This document shows, piece after piece, positions 1-9,045 of a stretch of 63,852 bases of DNA. The stretch comes from Bacillus sp. RO2 (GTDB taxonomy: Bacteria; Bacillota; Bacilli; Bacillales; Bacillaceae_I). The position numbers were made by a program, and so were the translations under genes. The notes beneath the pieces are model-generated. The model was not told where the DNA came from. It ran no database searches and saw only the letters and a program-made list of their open reading frames with translations. Each line of letters begins with the position of its first letter. The first letter of the stretch is position 1. The stretch spans positions 1 to 63,852 of the forward strand of contig NZ_JAAXCU010000055.1 in assembly GCF_012911845.1 (NCBI RefSeq), written 5' to 3'.

Positions 1-133
1 CTCGGCTACGCCTGTGGGGTCTCCACCTAGCGCTATCTCCCTCAGGACAAGGAAGGCTTCGGCAGCGAAACATCGCACGAAGAAAATGCGTAGCATTTTC
101 GAGGAGTCTTCGCCTTTTGCTCCAATCCACAGC
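1..133. repeat. Structured intergenic repeat, copy C (cut by window edge)
   Basis: This is the right part of an element seen again at 12931-13057 and ends in the same sequence AATCCACAGC. Compared with that copy it carries 58 extra bases (48-105), bounded by a 4-base direct repeat AGGA (44-47 and 102-105). The extra segment contains a perfect 8-bp hairpin, GAAAATGC/GCATTTTC, at 82-100. No coding potential is seen. Confidence 0.7.
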
Positions 134-216
134 TAGAAATAACAAGAACAATAGAGTTGATTCTTTCAGTTAACTCAAATACCTAATTATAAACCTTATG
201 TTTAATGAAGAAACCT

Positions 217-338
217 TTGATTGAAGTGGAAGGGGCGAAGACGCCCGCGGGAGGAAGGGACAGGTGAGACCCCGCAACGGAGTGAGGAGGCTCACGGACC
301 GCCCGCAGGCAAGCGAAGCGCCTGGAACGGAAATCAAC
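217..338. repeat. Structured intergenic repeat, copy A (122 bp)
   Basis: Almost identical (a handful of differences) to 42123-42244. The element is GC-rich and internally palindromic, and ends in AATCAAC opposite TTGATT. It shares the core pattern GGCGAAGAC, GAGACCCCGCA and GAGGAGGCTCACG with the copies near 1-133 and 12.9 kb. Nothing else is seen between 1 and 409. Confidence 0.8.
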
Positions 339-409
339 TAGATTAACTGCTTTCTTATCTTTTAAAAGTAGATTACTCCAGGATTCCCCTTTTCATTCTT
401 TACTCACAC

Positions 410-928
410 TTATTTAATTTTCACAGAAGAAATAATCTCCATCATGCTCTTTGTACTAGCTTCCATATTGCCCGTTTCTGTTACCGTTGTCATTTTTACT
501 CCGCCCAACCCCACTGTCACTTCGTAAAGCTCTTCCTCTTCCCCATCAACAGGAGAAACCAGCAAGTAACCTAAACGACCTTCATCAGTTATTGTATGAT
601 CTACCAATAGATCAGAGAAATTCACTTTTGTAGAATCATATAATACCTCTGAATCTTTTGGTTCAAAAGGGTTTACAAACAAAAGGTAAGTTTGCTCGTC
701 CTCTGTAAGAACAATATTGTTCTCCGATTCCGAATCAATGGTAAACCCAGTGGGTAAATGATAAGCAAATATATCTGTATCCTCAGAAGTATCTAGTGAT
801 TGCGCTTTAAATGTTTCTTCAAAAGTATCAACAGATTTTTGTGTTGCGTCTTCAATAGACACAGAGCAACCTGTTAAAAATAGTAATGATAAAAATAAAA
901 TAGAAATAATGGCTCTTCCAAAAGTCAA
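410..928 (-). CDS. Putative lipoprotein of unknown function
   Basis: The protein is about 172 residues. A TTG start at 928 is chosen because AAAGGAG lies 8 bases upstream; the GTG three codons earlier sits on the Shine-Dalgarno sequence itself. The N-terminus is a typical lipoprotein signal: one Arg, a hydrophobic run, then the lipobox LTGC with the acceptor Cys near residue 21. The mature part is acidic and hydrophilic with no motif I recognise. It is probably anchored on the outer face of the membrane. It is transcribed divergently from ytoQ. Function unknown. Confidence 0.75.
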   Translation of the reverse strand: MTFGRAIISILFLSLLFLTGCSVSIEDATQKSVDTFEETFKAQSLDTSEDTDIFAYHLPTGFTIDSESENNIVLTEDEQTYLLFVNPFEPKDSEVLYDSTKVNFSDLLVDHTITDEGRLGYLLVSPVDGEEEELYEVTVGLGGVKMTTVTETGNMEASTKSMMEIISSVKIK

Positions 929-1098
929 ACTCTCCACTCCTTTTAGTACAATAAGACTAGAAAATACACACCAAACTTATCATACCTATAAATCTTCACC
1001 CTTGACAAGGATAAGTTGGAATTATCACTTAATTCCCCTATTTTATGATAGACTAGAAAATAGGTAAATAACAAGAGGTACTATTTGGAGGGATTGTA

Positions 1099-1539
1099 AT
1101 GAAATTTACTGTTTACCTTGCTGGTGAAGTCCATACTAATTGGAGAGAAGAATTAATAGAAAAAGCACAAGCACTGGATCTTCCATTAGAGTTTGTAGGA
1201 CCAATGACAGACCACGAGCGCTCAGACAACATAGGAGAAGCAGTTATGGGTACACAACCTAGCTCTATTGCAAAAGACGAAGCAGCATCTCAAATCAATA
1301 ATCTTCGTACGGAACTCTTAATGAAAAAATCTGACCTTGTTATCGCCCTATTTGGAGAAAAATATAAACAATGGAACACTGCGATGGACGCAAGTGCCGC
1401 CATTAGTTTACAAAAACCGCTTATTTTAATTCGTCCGGAAAACCTTCATCATCCATTAAAAGAGTTATCTAATAAAGCAAATGTAACCGTAGAAACAGTC
1501 AACCAAGCTCTAAAAGTACTTACCTACGTATTGGAGTAG
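1099..1539 (+). CDS. ytoQ: YtoQ family protein
   Basis: This 146-residue protein matches the YtoQ family along its full length: N-terminal MKFTVYLAGEVHTNWR, a central acidic/Asn segment, and LVIALFGEKYKQWN near residues 83-96. The fold class is related to nucleoside 2-deoxyribosyltransferases, but no reaction has been shown for this family that I know of. GGAGGG lies 7-8 bases before the ATG. It stands alone on the + strand, ends in its own terminator, and converges with the DUF84 NTPase gene. Confidence 0.85.
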   Translation: MKFTVYLAGEVHTNWREELIEKAQALDLPLEFVGPMTDHERSDNIGEAVMGTQPSSIAKDEAASQINNLRTELLMKKSDLVIALFGEKYKQWNTAMDASAAISLQKPLILIRPENLHHPLKELSNKANVTVETVNQALKVLTYVLE

Positions 1540-1567
1540 AAGCAGGCAATTTAAGCCTGCTTTTTCT
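1540..1567 (+). terminator. Rho-independent terminator after ytoQ
   Basis: The hairpin AAGCAGGC-N7-GCCTGCTT is followed by TTTTTCTC. The stop codon of the convergent gene (ending at 1551) lies inside the hairpin. Confidence 0.8.
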
Positions 1568-2087
1568 CATTATATCTCCACTGTCCAATCAATAGCTTGC
1601 TAACATGCTGAAACATTTCCTTTCTTGAAACTACACCATCGGAAAAGATCCCCAACGCTCCTTCATGTTTCCTAATGTCTTTCCGCTGACAGTACTCATC
1701 CATTATGTCCCCTAGCTCTTTTCCTGCTAAAATCTCCTCTTTAAAAGCATCAGGTAAAGGTATTCTAGCACCACCAGCTATGTATTCCTTGCCGTCTTTA
1801 GCAACTAGCGCTCCCCAATTACAGACCATTACTTCTAAGGATGGTGTGGAACCAAGAACCACGCCACCTTCAAGTCCGATAGCAAAGTCTGCATCTTCTA
1901 TTTCTTTTAGAGCCCCTCTTGCACGGTGCAATGCCCCTTCAATCGTTTCTTGATCTGTCATGGGTTGTTTACTTACACCAGATTCTACTTCAAGTGAAAT
2001 TGTTTCAACTTCCATCTCAAGCTCTCTTATTGCACCCTGAACCGCCTCGTATTTTGCAGGGTTTCTTGAACCTACTACCACTTTCAT
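1551..2087 (-). CDS. DUF84 family inosine/xanthosine triphosphatase (YjjX-like)
   Basis: This 178-residue protein begins MKVVVGSRNPAKYEAV, the nucleotide-binding start of the DUF84/YjjX family. It also has the GLEGGV segment near residues 72-77 and a C-terminal YCQRKDIRKHEGALGIFSDG segment. Members hydrolyse non-canonical purine triphosphates (ITP, XTP) and so clean the nucleotide pool; this is family knowledge. It follows ytoP in the same orientation but is separated from it by a terminator, so it probably has its own or read-through transcription. Start supported by GAAGGTGAG upstream. Confidence 0.85.
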   Translation of the reverse strand: MKVVVGSRNPAKYEAVQGAIRELEMEVETISLEVESGVSKQPMTDQETIEGALHRARGALKEIEDADFAIGLEGGVVLGSTPSLEVMVCNWGALVAKDGKEYIAGGARIPLPDAFKEEILAGKELGDIMDEYCQRKDIRKHEGALGIFSDGVVSRKEMFQHVSKLLIGQWRYNEKKQA

Positions 2088-2105
2088 CTTTATCTCACCT
2101 TCCCA

Positions 2106-2138
2106 TTAAAAGAAAAACGATGGGGATTCCCCATCGCT
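2106..2138 (-). terminator. Rho-independent terminator after ytoP
   Basis: Read on the minus strand: CGATGGGG-AAT-CCCCATCG followed by TTTTTCTTTT. It lies between ytoP and the DUF84 gene. Confidence 0.85.
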
Positions 2139-2154
2139 TCCCAACTTTATATTA

Positions 2155-3225
2155 TTATCTGCTTCTAATGGACTCTACTGTGGAATGATCCGCAGATTTT
2201 ACAAGTTTGACAATGAGCTCTCTTGCCGCGGCATAATCATCCACATGGACCATGGAAGCGTGTGTGTGGATATATCTTGAACAAATCCCCACTACCGCTG
2301 AAGGAACTCCCTCATTAGATGTGTGGACACGACCAGCGTCTGTTCCACCTTGAGAGATGAAATACTGATAAGGAATGCTGTTAGATTCAGCCGTATCCAA
2401 TACAAAATCCCTCATACCAGTGTGAGTTACCATAGAGCGATCATAAATACGCAATAATGCACCTTTGCCTAAATGGCCAAATTCCTTCTTATCACCAGTC
2501 ATATCGTTTGCAGGTGAAGCGTCAAGTGCAAAGAAAATATCAGGCTTAATCATGTTCGCAGCTGTCTGTGCTCCACGTAAACCTACTTCTTCCTGAACCG
2601 TAGCTCCTGAGTAAAGGATATTTGGTAATGTTTCACCTTGAAGATCTTTCAATAGTTCAACGGCAAGTCCGCATCCATAACGGTTATCCCATGCTTTAGC
2701 CAGAATCTTCTTCTCGTTTGCCATTGGTGTGAACGGACAGATAGGAACAATCTGTTGACCTGGTTTAATGCCGATGTTAATTGCGTCCTCTTTATTGTCT
2801 GCACCTATATCAATTAGCATATTTTTTATATCCATCGGCTTGGCACGTTTCGCTTCATCTAATAGATGCGGAGGAATCGATCCAATAACTCCAATAACTG
2901 GACCATTGTCTGTCATTACTTGCACACGTTGAGCAAGCAAGACTTGGCTCCACCAGCCGCCAAGCGTTTGGAATCTTAACATTCCGTTTTCTGTAATAGA
3001 AGTGACCATAAAGCCGACTTCGTCCATATGGCCTGCGACCATGACTGTTGGGCCAGTTTCGTCGCCTTTTTTCACTCCGAAAATACCACCAAGTCGATCT
3101 TGTACCACTTCATCTGAGTACTTTTCCAATTCACTGCGCATAAAGCGGCGAACTTCATGTTCAAAGCCAGGTGCCCCTTGTAGCTCCGTTAACGTTTTAA
3201 ATAAAGTCAATGTTTCCTGATTCAA
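2155..3225 (-). CDS. ytoP: M42 family metallopeptidase (glutamyl aminopeptidase type)
   Basis: A 356-residue cytosolic aminopeptidase. The metal ligands of the M42/M28 fold are visible: AGHMDEVGF (His66, Asp68), [11 protein letters not shown] (bridging Asp), [10 protein letters not shown] (catalytic Glu and metal Glu), FALDASPA (Asp) and a late His in the [14 protein letters not shown] segment region. Such enzymes trim N-terminal residues from peptides using two Zn or Co ions. Length is normal for the family. The gene faces ytzB across a short intergenic region and ends at the hairpin at 2106-2138. Confidence 0.92.
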   Translation of the reverse strand: MNQETLTLFKTLTELQGAPGFEHEVRRFMRSELEKYSDEVVQDRLGGIFGVKKGDETGPTVMVAGHMDEVGFMVTSITENGMLRFQTLGGWWSQVLLAQRVQVMTDNGPVIGVIGSIPPHLLDEAKRAKPMDIKNMLIDIGADNKEDAINIGIKPGQQIVPICPFTPMANEKKILAKAWDNRYGCGLAVELLKDLQGETLPNILYSGATVQEEVGLRGAQTAANMIKPDIFFALDASPANDMTGDKKEFGHLGKGALLRIYDRSMVTHTGMRDFVLDTAESNSIPYQYFISQGGTDAGRVHTSNEGVPSAVVGICSRYIHTHASMVHVDDYAAARELIVKLVKSADHSTVESIRSR

Positions 3226-3470
3226 CTAAGTCAGCTCCTTTTTTCAAAACCTATATGTAGAATGATCCTTTATACTTCGTTAGATTATCGAAATATTTTA
3301 ACTATATTGTATCGAACTTTCTCTATTGTTTCCAGCTTTAGCATGACATTTATTTGTTTTACAAGTTATACTATTAGTAAGATAGGCAGAATCAATTCAA
3401 CTCATCAGCTACTCCCATTTGAAAAGGCTTACGTAAAATAAGAGTATGATATATGGAAGGATGATACGAA

Positions 3471-3782
3471 ATGAAATGGAAAGCACTTCTAATCGGTGCT
3501 GGAATTGGTGCAGCAGCCGCATATCTTTTTACTGAAGCATCAAAGCAGCAAGCCATAAAACCTGAAAAAGCGTTAAAAATTGCCAAGGAAGCTTTTAAAA
3601 AGCGTGGCCCTGTTGATGGCTCCTGGATCCAAATGGTGCCTGAAACGATTATTCGAAATGATATGTCCTACTCCATCTACAGAGGCGGAATTTCCCGAAG
3701 AATAGAGGACGTCTTGGAGCAATATGAATTTATTGTAGACAAGAATACGGGAGTCATATTGGATGTTAATCAATTAAAATGA
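3471..3782 (+). CDS. ytzB: PepSY domain protein YtzB
   Basis: A 103-residue protein. Residues 1-22 form a membrane anchor or signal (LLIGAGIGAAAAYLF), followed by one PepSY-type domain with KPEKALKIAKEAFKKRGP and a strand-rich end (YEFIVDKNTGVILDVNQL). PepSY domains are thought to bind or inhibit peptidases, so its position beside the aminopeptidase gene ytoP is suggestive, though the two are divergent. GGAAGGATG lies upstream of the ATG. Confidence 0.8.
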   Translation: MKWKALLIGAGIGAAAAYLFTEASKQQAIKPEKALKIAKEAFKKRGPVDGSWIQMVPETIIRNDMSYSIYRGGISRRIEDVLEQYEFIVDKNTGVILDVNQLK

Positions 3783-3821
3783 AAACATGCCTGGCAGATA
3801 AAAACTGCCAGGCATATTTTA
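3782..3821. terminator. Bidirectional terminator between ytzB and ytnP
   Basis: 11-bp perfect arms ATGCCTGGCAG/CTGCCAGGCAT with a 7-base loop, T-rich on the right and A-rich on the left. Confidence 0.85.
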
Positions 3822-4667
3822 TCTTTTCCGCTCTATTTTTTCTTGTATTTCATAAGTTTCATTCCATTTTACTGCGCGGTAAAATGCATCATGATAAAAA
3901 GTAAACCAGGCATTACGTCTTACTCCCTCTTTAATCCATTTCTCTTTTGCTTCAATCGATGTCATCGGATAATCATCATAGGCAAGGACCCACAAAGACG
4001 GAGAATGCGCATGGGTAGGCATGAGATCTGCCATATGAATAAGGCTTTCCTCCCTTTGTGTCATTTCAATAATGGCATGGCCATCACTATGGCCTCCGGT
4101 ATGTATCATTTTTATTCCATTGATGATGGTTGTCTCGTCTTGAAATGTTTTTACCTGTTCTTCAATTCCTTGCCAGTTTATCTCCCAATACGTATTTCTT
4201 GAACGTATATTAGGGTTTCTCATTTCATTCCATTCAACCTCTGATACATAAATAGTTGCATTAGAAAATACAGATACGTATTGATTTTTTTCGGCATCCC
4301 ATTTGGTCAGTCCGCATACATGGTCAAAATGAAGATGAGTCATGATGATGGTGTCTATGTCTTCTGGTGTCAATCCAAGTTTTTGCAAATCTTCCTCCAC
4401 AGACGACTCTTCTGTTGCACCATAATTTCGTCTTTGTTTTTCAGAGAGCTTCCCTTTCCCAAGTCCTGCCTCAATAAGGATATTACTCTCCTCTGTTTGA
4501 ATAAGAATAGGATCCGTTCTAAGCTCTATCTGATTTTTGTCGTTCACAGGATATTTTTTTGACCATAAGGCCTTCGGGACCACTCCGAACATTGCACCAC
4601 CATCAAGATGCGTTACTCCACCGTTCAACCAAGTCAGCTTCCACTTACCGAATGTTAGCGTTTCCAT
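3819..4667 (-). CDS. ytnP: MBL-fold lactonase-type hydrolase YtnP
   Basis: A metallo-beta-lactamase fold protein of about 282 residues. The zinc motif HLHFDH is at residues 111-116, a second His is in [11 protein letters not shown]-like sequence ([13 protein letters not shown]), and an Asp is in [10 protein letters not shown]. subtilis YtnP is a quorum-quenching lactonase that inactivates acyl-homoserine lactones and interferes with Streptomyces signalling; that activity is inferred here. The start at 4667 is chosen because GAGGGAG lies 9 bases upstream, while the ATG at 4676 abuts the Shine-Dalgarno. Monocistronic. Confidence 0.88.
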   Translation of the reverse strand: METLTFGKWKLTWLNGGVTHLDGGAMFGVVPKALWSKKYPVNDKNQIELRTDPILIQTEESNILIEAGLGKGKLSEKQRRNYGATEESSVEEDLQKLGLTPEDIDTIIMTHLHFDHVCGLTKWDAEKNQYVSVFSNATIYVSEVEWNEMRNPNIRSRNTYWEINWQGIEEQVKTFQDETTIINGIKMIHTGGHSDGHAIIEMTQREESLIHMADLMPTHAHSPSLWVLAYDDYPMTSIEAKEKWIKEGVRRNAWFTFYHDAFYRAVKWNETYEIQEKIERKR

Positions 4668-4716
4668 ATCAGCCATCTCCCTCTTTGTACAATTTGTATG
4701 TATGCCCCTATTGTAT

Positions 4717-4753
4717 CAAAAAAAGCGCCCTTCCACTAAAGGAAAAGGACGCT
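4717..4753 (-). terminator. Terminator after trmB
   Basis: Read on the minus strand: AGCGTCCTTTTCC pairs with GGAAGGGCGCT, followed by TTTTTTT. Confidence 0.8.
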
Positions 4754-4764
4754 TCGTGTTTTAT

Positions 4765-5406
4765 TCATTTTGGATATTTTACCTCACAACGATAGATAGG
4801 GAATCCCTTGCTAGAAAACTTCTCCTCATATTCCGTCATGATGTTTCCTTCAAACTCACTATTATGAAGGTCTAGACTAACATATTTCAATAATAACCCA
4901 TACTCAGAAAAGCTCATTAACGAATACTCAAAAAGTCCACGGTTATCTGTTTTAAAGTGAATCTCACCTTGTGGAACCAAAACTTCTTTATACAAGTCCA
5001 AGAACCCTTTGTACGTTAACCTTCTTTTTTCATGTCGGGTCTTTGGCCATGGATCAGAGAAGTTCAAATAAACTCTGTCCACTTCACCGGCCTCAAAGTA
5101 ATCAGATAGCTTTTGTGCATTGACATTCAACAGTTTGACGTTTGGAATATCAGCTGCTACTGCTTTTTCCAGTGCTTTTACAATAACACTTTCAAATAAT
5201 TCTATGCCGATATAATTTATGGTCGGATTAGCTTTTGCCATTTCCGTAACAAATGTTCCTTTTCCCGTTCCCACTTCAATGTGGATCGGGTTGTCATTTC
5301 CGAAAATCTCACTCCACTTCCCTTTTTTATTTTCGGGATCTGGAATGCAGTAATAGGAATTTTCAGCAATAAAATCTGCTGCCCATGGTTTGTTTCTGAA
5401 TCTCAT
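4765..5406 (-). CDS. trmB: tRNA (guanine-N7)-methyltransferase TrmB
   Basis: A 213-residue class I SAM methyltransferase that modifies G46 in the tRNA variable loop. The SAM-binding motif [11 protein letters not shown] is near residues 41-51, and the family signature [16 protein letters not shown] near 114-129 carries the catalytic Asp. Length is normal for the monomeric/homodimeric bacterial enzyme. In B. subtilis this is ytmQ at the same place in the order. GAGGTGA lies upstream of the ATG. Confidence 0.95.
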   Translation of the reverse strand: MRFRNKPWAADFIAENSYYCIPDPENKKGKWSEIFGNDNPIHIEVGTGKGTFVTEMAKANPTINYIGIELFESVIVKALEKAVAADIPNVKLLNVNAQKLSDYFEAGEVDRVYLNFSDPWPKTRHEKRRLTYKGFLDLYKEVLVPQGEIHFKTDNRGLFEYSLMSFSEYGLLLKYVSLDLHNSEFEGNIMTEYEEKFSSKGFPIYRCEVKYPK

Positions 5407-5549
5407 GTCGTTTGGTCACCTCGGCGTTTTATTAGTTTATAGTCGATGACAGAAAAAAACCGATCGCGATGGACCGATTCTTTTGTCGTGTATAAGAATG
5501 ATAAATAAACAAAGGCTAGTACATATATAAAATAAAGGAGTGCTGACAA

Positions 5550-5828
5550 ATGCCGTTAAATTATCATGATCAAATACATCTTCTAAAGGATATTTTGGCG
5601 GATCATCAAATTGATTGCTGCGGTTCTGTTGCTGAATACGAGCAGTTGGAGCGCGTCATTAAATCATTAATGGTCAATAATGAAATCGATCATAATGTAA
5701 AGAATATCTTGCAAGACATCTATACCTATAGCCAAGCTGGCATCAATTCCAGCAATGACCATGATCACAATCAATTGCATCAATCAAAATTCACCAACTG
5801 GATCGATAGCATCGATCAATACTCATAG
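5550..5828 (+). CDS. ytzH: YtzH-like protein
   Basis: This 92-residue soluble protein belongs to the YtzH family by sequence pattern (MPLNYHDQIHLLKDILADHQIDCCGSV at the start) and by its location between trmB and ytmP. It has a Cys-Cys pair near residue 25 and a His/Asn-rich tail (NDHDHNQLHQS). No function is known to me. AAGGAG lies 9 bases before the ATG. Its end overlaps the end of the convergent ytmP gene by 6 bases. Confidence 0.8.
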   Translation: MPLNYHDQIHLLKDILADHQIDCCGSVAEYEQLERVIKSLMVNNEIDHNVKNILQDIYTYSQAGINSSNDHDHNQLHQSKFTNWIDSIDQYS

Positions 5829-6608
5829 TTCAACCGGTAAAAGTCTTTCCAAATAGTTCAACCAGTTCTGTTTCTCTTTTTCAATGTCTTTATGGTGATA
5901 CCATTGTACGGATAGAATAGTTTGAGCTATCACATACCAGTGCATACGGTGGCGCAAATCGTCTGTAAGTGGTATCCCATAAGTGGAAAGCCAGTCATTC
6001 CACTCCTGTTCAGGAATATACCAATATAATAACATGCATAAATCGATGGCTGGATCCGCTATAACAGCTCCATCCCAATCAATTAAGAAAAGCTCTTGAT
6101 TATCGGAAAGCAACCAATTGTTATGGTTCAAATCACAATGGCAGACTACCTTATCTCTATACTGGACATTTTTAATTTCCTTTGTAAGAAAATCGAGTGA
6201 TTTTTGAATCACGTCCAAAGAAAAGAGATCTAAAGCCATCCCATTCTTAATATCTTCCAGTATAGTGGATGGTTCCACAGGTTCTTTACCCAATCGAGTA
6301 AGCATATCAAGCAACTCTTTGGAGTGGTGAATCTTGTGAAGAAGCTGAGCCACTGTTTCCATATTCATGTCGTTTGGTTTAAGTTCTCTTGCACTTATCC
6401 AGTGCTGAGCCGTAATGACATCCCCATTTTCCAGGCGTTTCGTCCAGACCAATTTCGGGACAATTCCCTCTGCTGAAAGAACAGCCAAAAATGGCGATGA
6501 ATTCCTTTTAAGGAAGAGCTTTTTCCCTTCATTTTGAGCGAAATACGCATCTCCCGTCAAACCACCCGCAGGACTGATTTTCCACTCATCACCTAATAAA
6601 TGTTCCAA
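5823..6608 (-). CDS. ytmP: APH-fold phosphotransferase YtmP
   Basis: A choline/aminoglycoside kinase-fold protein of about 261 residues. The catalytic loop is VCHCDLNHNNWLL (Asp and Asn of HxDxxxxN) and the metal-binding Asp is in LIDWDGAVIADPAIDL. The substrate is unknown; distant relatives phosphorylate thiamine, choline or aminoglycosides. GTG at 6632 is an alternative start. TTG at 6608 is preferred because GAAGGTGA sits just upstream and the protein then begins in the conserved EHLLGDEWKISPAGGLTGDAY region. Convergent with ytzH. Confidence 0.82.
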   Translation of the reverse strand: MEHLLGDEWKISPAGGLTGDAYFAQNEGKKLFLKRNSSPFLAVLSAEGIVPKLVWTKRLENGDVITAQHWISARELKPNDMNMETVAQLLHKIHHSKELLDMLTRLGKEPVEPSTILEDIKNGMALDLFSLDVIQKSLDFLTKEIKNVQYRDKVVCHCDLNHNNWLLSDNQELFLIDWDGAVIADPAIDLCMLLYWYIPEQEWNDWLSTYGIPLTDDLRHRMHWYVIAQTILSVQWYHHKDIEKEKQNWLNYLERLLPVEL

Positions 6609-6705
6609 CCATTTCACCTTCAATTTCAACACAACTTTTCATTATCAAATATTAGAAAAGCGCAAGCGCTAAATAAGAATTTTCATATTAACAACTTTTT
6701 TAAGC

Positions 6706-6741
6706 AAAAAAACAGCTATTGAACAATTTCGCAATAGCTAT
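6706..6741 (-). terminator. Terminator after amyX
   Basis: Read on the minus strand: ATAGCTATTG...CAATAGCTGT followed by TTTTTT. A separate short palindrome AGCGCAAGCGCT at 6657-6670 has no T-run. Confidence 0.75.
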
Positions 6742-6792
6742 CTTTTAAATTTTATCGTTATTTCCCAATTAAATCAAGTCCTTGTGTAACAA

Positions 6793-8943
6793 TTAATATT
6801 GTGCCAATACAACCGTGCTGATGGGTGGCACCTGTACTTCATAGTTTACTTTTCGGATTGGTAAATCGCCTGCTGTACTGCCTTCTACAAGAACTTCCCA
6901 CTCTCCTGAGAATGGAAGGGTTACGTTTTCCGTATTCGTCCCGTTATGGAAAATAATCAATAGATGGTTGTACTTTCCATACTGTTTCACATCACTGAGG
7001 TGATACATGAGCATATTTCCTTTATCGAGAGGAAAGCACACATGCCTTTTTATTTCCGTAACTGTCGATAACCGTAAAGCTTTATGTGCTTTTCGAAGCC
7101 AGATCAGCCCCCTCACATAAGCCACATTCTCTGAGTAACGATTTTTTCTTTCCCAATCCAAGCTATTGACGGAATCTGGAGATTTGTAGCTGTTCTCTTC
7201 CCCGCCTTTTGTCCGGAAAAACTCTTGCCCTGCGTGTAAAAATGGGATGCCTTGAGATAAGAGTGTGACGGAAGCGGCAAGGCGATGACGCTTCATTCTT
7301 GTTTCTTCATCTTCATGGCTATTGCAGACGGCTATTTTATCCCACATTGTATGATTATCATGTGATTCAATATAGTTGATCGATTGAGCAGGCTCAAGAA
7401 AAAGTCCTTTATGGTTCGGATCAATTTGTACACTACCTGCAAGCGATTGTTTCAATAGAGCCGTTTTGTGGGTATTGCCAAGCGCAAATCCCCTGTCGAA
7501 TAAGTTGAACGTACTACCTTTTACCGAATCGCGAACCATGTCATTAAAGAATGCGATTCCCGGCATCTTCTTGGCATTCAGTATCATTGCTTTACGGTCA
7601 GCTGCTAAAGGGGTGTTCAGTTCCCACCCTTCTCCAAGGATGATGGCACCTGGTTTGATGACAGATACCGCCTCTTTTACTTCATTCATTGTCTGAACGT
7701 CTAATATTCCCATCAAGTCAAATCTGAAACCATCCACATCATATTCCTGCAACCAGTATCGAATGGAATCCAGAATAAACTTACGTACCATTTTCCGTTC
7801 GGATGCAATGTCATTACCTACTCCCGTCCCGTTAGATGGCATGCCATGCTCATCATGTCGAAAATAATAACCAGGCACTATTTTTTCAAAAGAGGAGTCC
7901 TCGCGGATATACACGTGATTATATACAACATCCATAATTACCCTTAAGTCTTTATGGTGTAATGTATTTATTAGATTTTTCAGTTCCAATATTCGAGAGT
8001 AAGGGTCATTTGGATCGAGCGCGTAGCTTCCTTCAGGTACATTAAAAAGAAGAGGGTTATAACCCCAGTTGTAGTCTTTATCAGGTTCTGCTTCGTCCAC
8101 TCCGCCAAAGTCATTTAATGGTAATAACTCAATATGAGTTACTCCAAGACTTTGGAGGTAAGGAACGCCTGTGATTCCAATATCGGACACCTCTAAAGGA
8201 TCCTCTGTAAAAGCGGCATACTTACCCTTATGAACCATTCCGCTTTTTGAATGGGAGGAAAAGTCACGAACATGCAACTCGTATATAATGGCATCTGTTG
8301 CATCGTTAAAGGGAAGCATAGACACTTTTGGAACGTTTATTCTTTCTTTATCTAAAATCACGGCAGACTCACTATTAATAGTAGATGCAATCGCATACGG
8401 ATCGACGGCTTCCCTCCATACAAGATTCACGCAAACTAGATAAGTGTAATGAAAACCTTCTAAATCTCCCTGTACCGTAATTCGCCATATCCCTTTTTCC
8501 TCACGAATAAGACTATAGAATATGCTCTCCTTACTTTTAGGAGCTACAAGTTTTATTTTCACTGCAGATGCCGTTGGCGCCCAAAGGGTAAAGGTGGATT
8601 CCCCCTTTTGATATTGCGCCCCAAGGTCATCCTTTTCATAATAAAATGCTTCATCAAAAGCTGGTGAGCGGATAACTGCCCCAATTTGCAAATCTGTTTT
8701 CCTACTATGTTCATCAATAATCATATATTTGGTGCCTATGAAGATTTGCGTATTTGTTTTACATATATATTTAACCGAGCCCTGTAGGGTTTTTCTATCT
8801 ATAATTTCAAGCGGGTAAGTAGATTTTTCGTCTGATAGGGTAAAGGAAGCTGATTCTCCATTGTAACTTCCGTTAGGCAAAAGGATTGTGATCTGATCCA
8901 TTTCATCTAAATAGGCCTCGAATTCTCTTTTGATGAAAATCAT
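6793..8943 (-). CDS. amyX: Type I pullulanase AmyX
   Basis: A 716-residue glycoside hydrolase family 13 debranching enzyme that cleaves alpha-1,6 links in pullulan, starch and glycogen. It has an N-terminal linker part, a CBM48-like segment (QKGESTFTLWAPTASAVKIKL, about 112-132), then the catalytic barrel. The type I pullulanase signature reads YNWGYNP here (the common form is YNWGYDP). Further motifs are VVYNHV, GFRFDLMG (nucleophile Asp), ILGEGWE (acid/base Glu) and YIESHDNHT. No signal peptide, so cytoplasmic, as in B. subtilis. GGGAGGG precedes the ATG. Ends in its own terminator. Confidence 0.95.
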   Translation of the reverse strand: MIFIKREFEAYLDEMDQITILLPNGSYNGESASFTLSDEKSTYPLEIIDRKTLQGSVKYICKTNTQIFIGTKYMIIDEHSRKTDLQIGAVIRSPAFDEAFYYEKDDLGAQYQKGESTFTLWAPTASAVKIKLVAPKSKESIFYSLIREEKGIWRITVQGDLEGFHYTYLVCVNLVWREAVDPYAIASTINSESAVILDKERINVPKVSMLPFNDATDAIIYELHVRDFSSHSKSGMVHKGKYAAFTEDPLEVSDIGITGVPYLQSLGVTHIELLPLNDFGGVDEAEPDKDYNWGYNPLLFNVPEGSYALDPNDPYSRILELKNLINTLHHKDLRVIMDVVYNHVYIREDSSFEKIVPGYYFRHDEHGMPSNGTGVGNDIASERKMVRKFILDSIRYWLQEYDVDGFRFDLMGILDVQTMNEVKEAVSVIKPGAIILGEGWELNTPLAADRKAMILNAKKMPGIAFFNDMVRDSVKGSTFNLFDRGFALGNTHKTALLKQSLAGSVQIDPNHKGLFLEPAQSINYIESHDNHTMWDKIAVCNSHEDEETRMKRHRLAASVTLLSQGIPFLHAGQEFFRTKGGEENSYKSPDSVNSLDWERKNRYSENVAYVRGLIWLRKAHKALRLSTVTEIKRHVCFPLDKGNMLMYHLSDVKQYGKYNHLLIIFHNGTNTENVTLPFSGEWEVLVEGSTAGDLPIRKVNYEVQVPPISTVVLAQY

Positions 8944-9045
8944 GCATTTCCCTCCCTGTCTCCTAAAGTGTTCTTCTAGAACTGGCCATCTTCTATATTA
9001 TTCAAGCATAGTCATGACCTTGACATATATTCATACAATTCTTCA

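Noticed and set aside
6657-6670. Palindrome AGCGCAAGCGCT as terminator or operator
   Set aside because: No T-run follows and no matching second site was seen; a chance short palindrome cannot be excluded.
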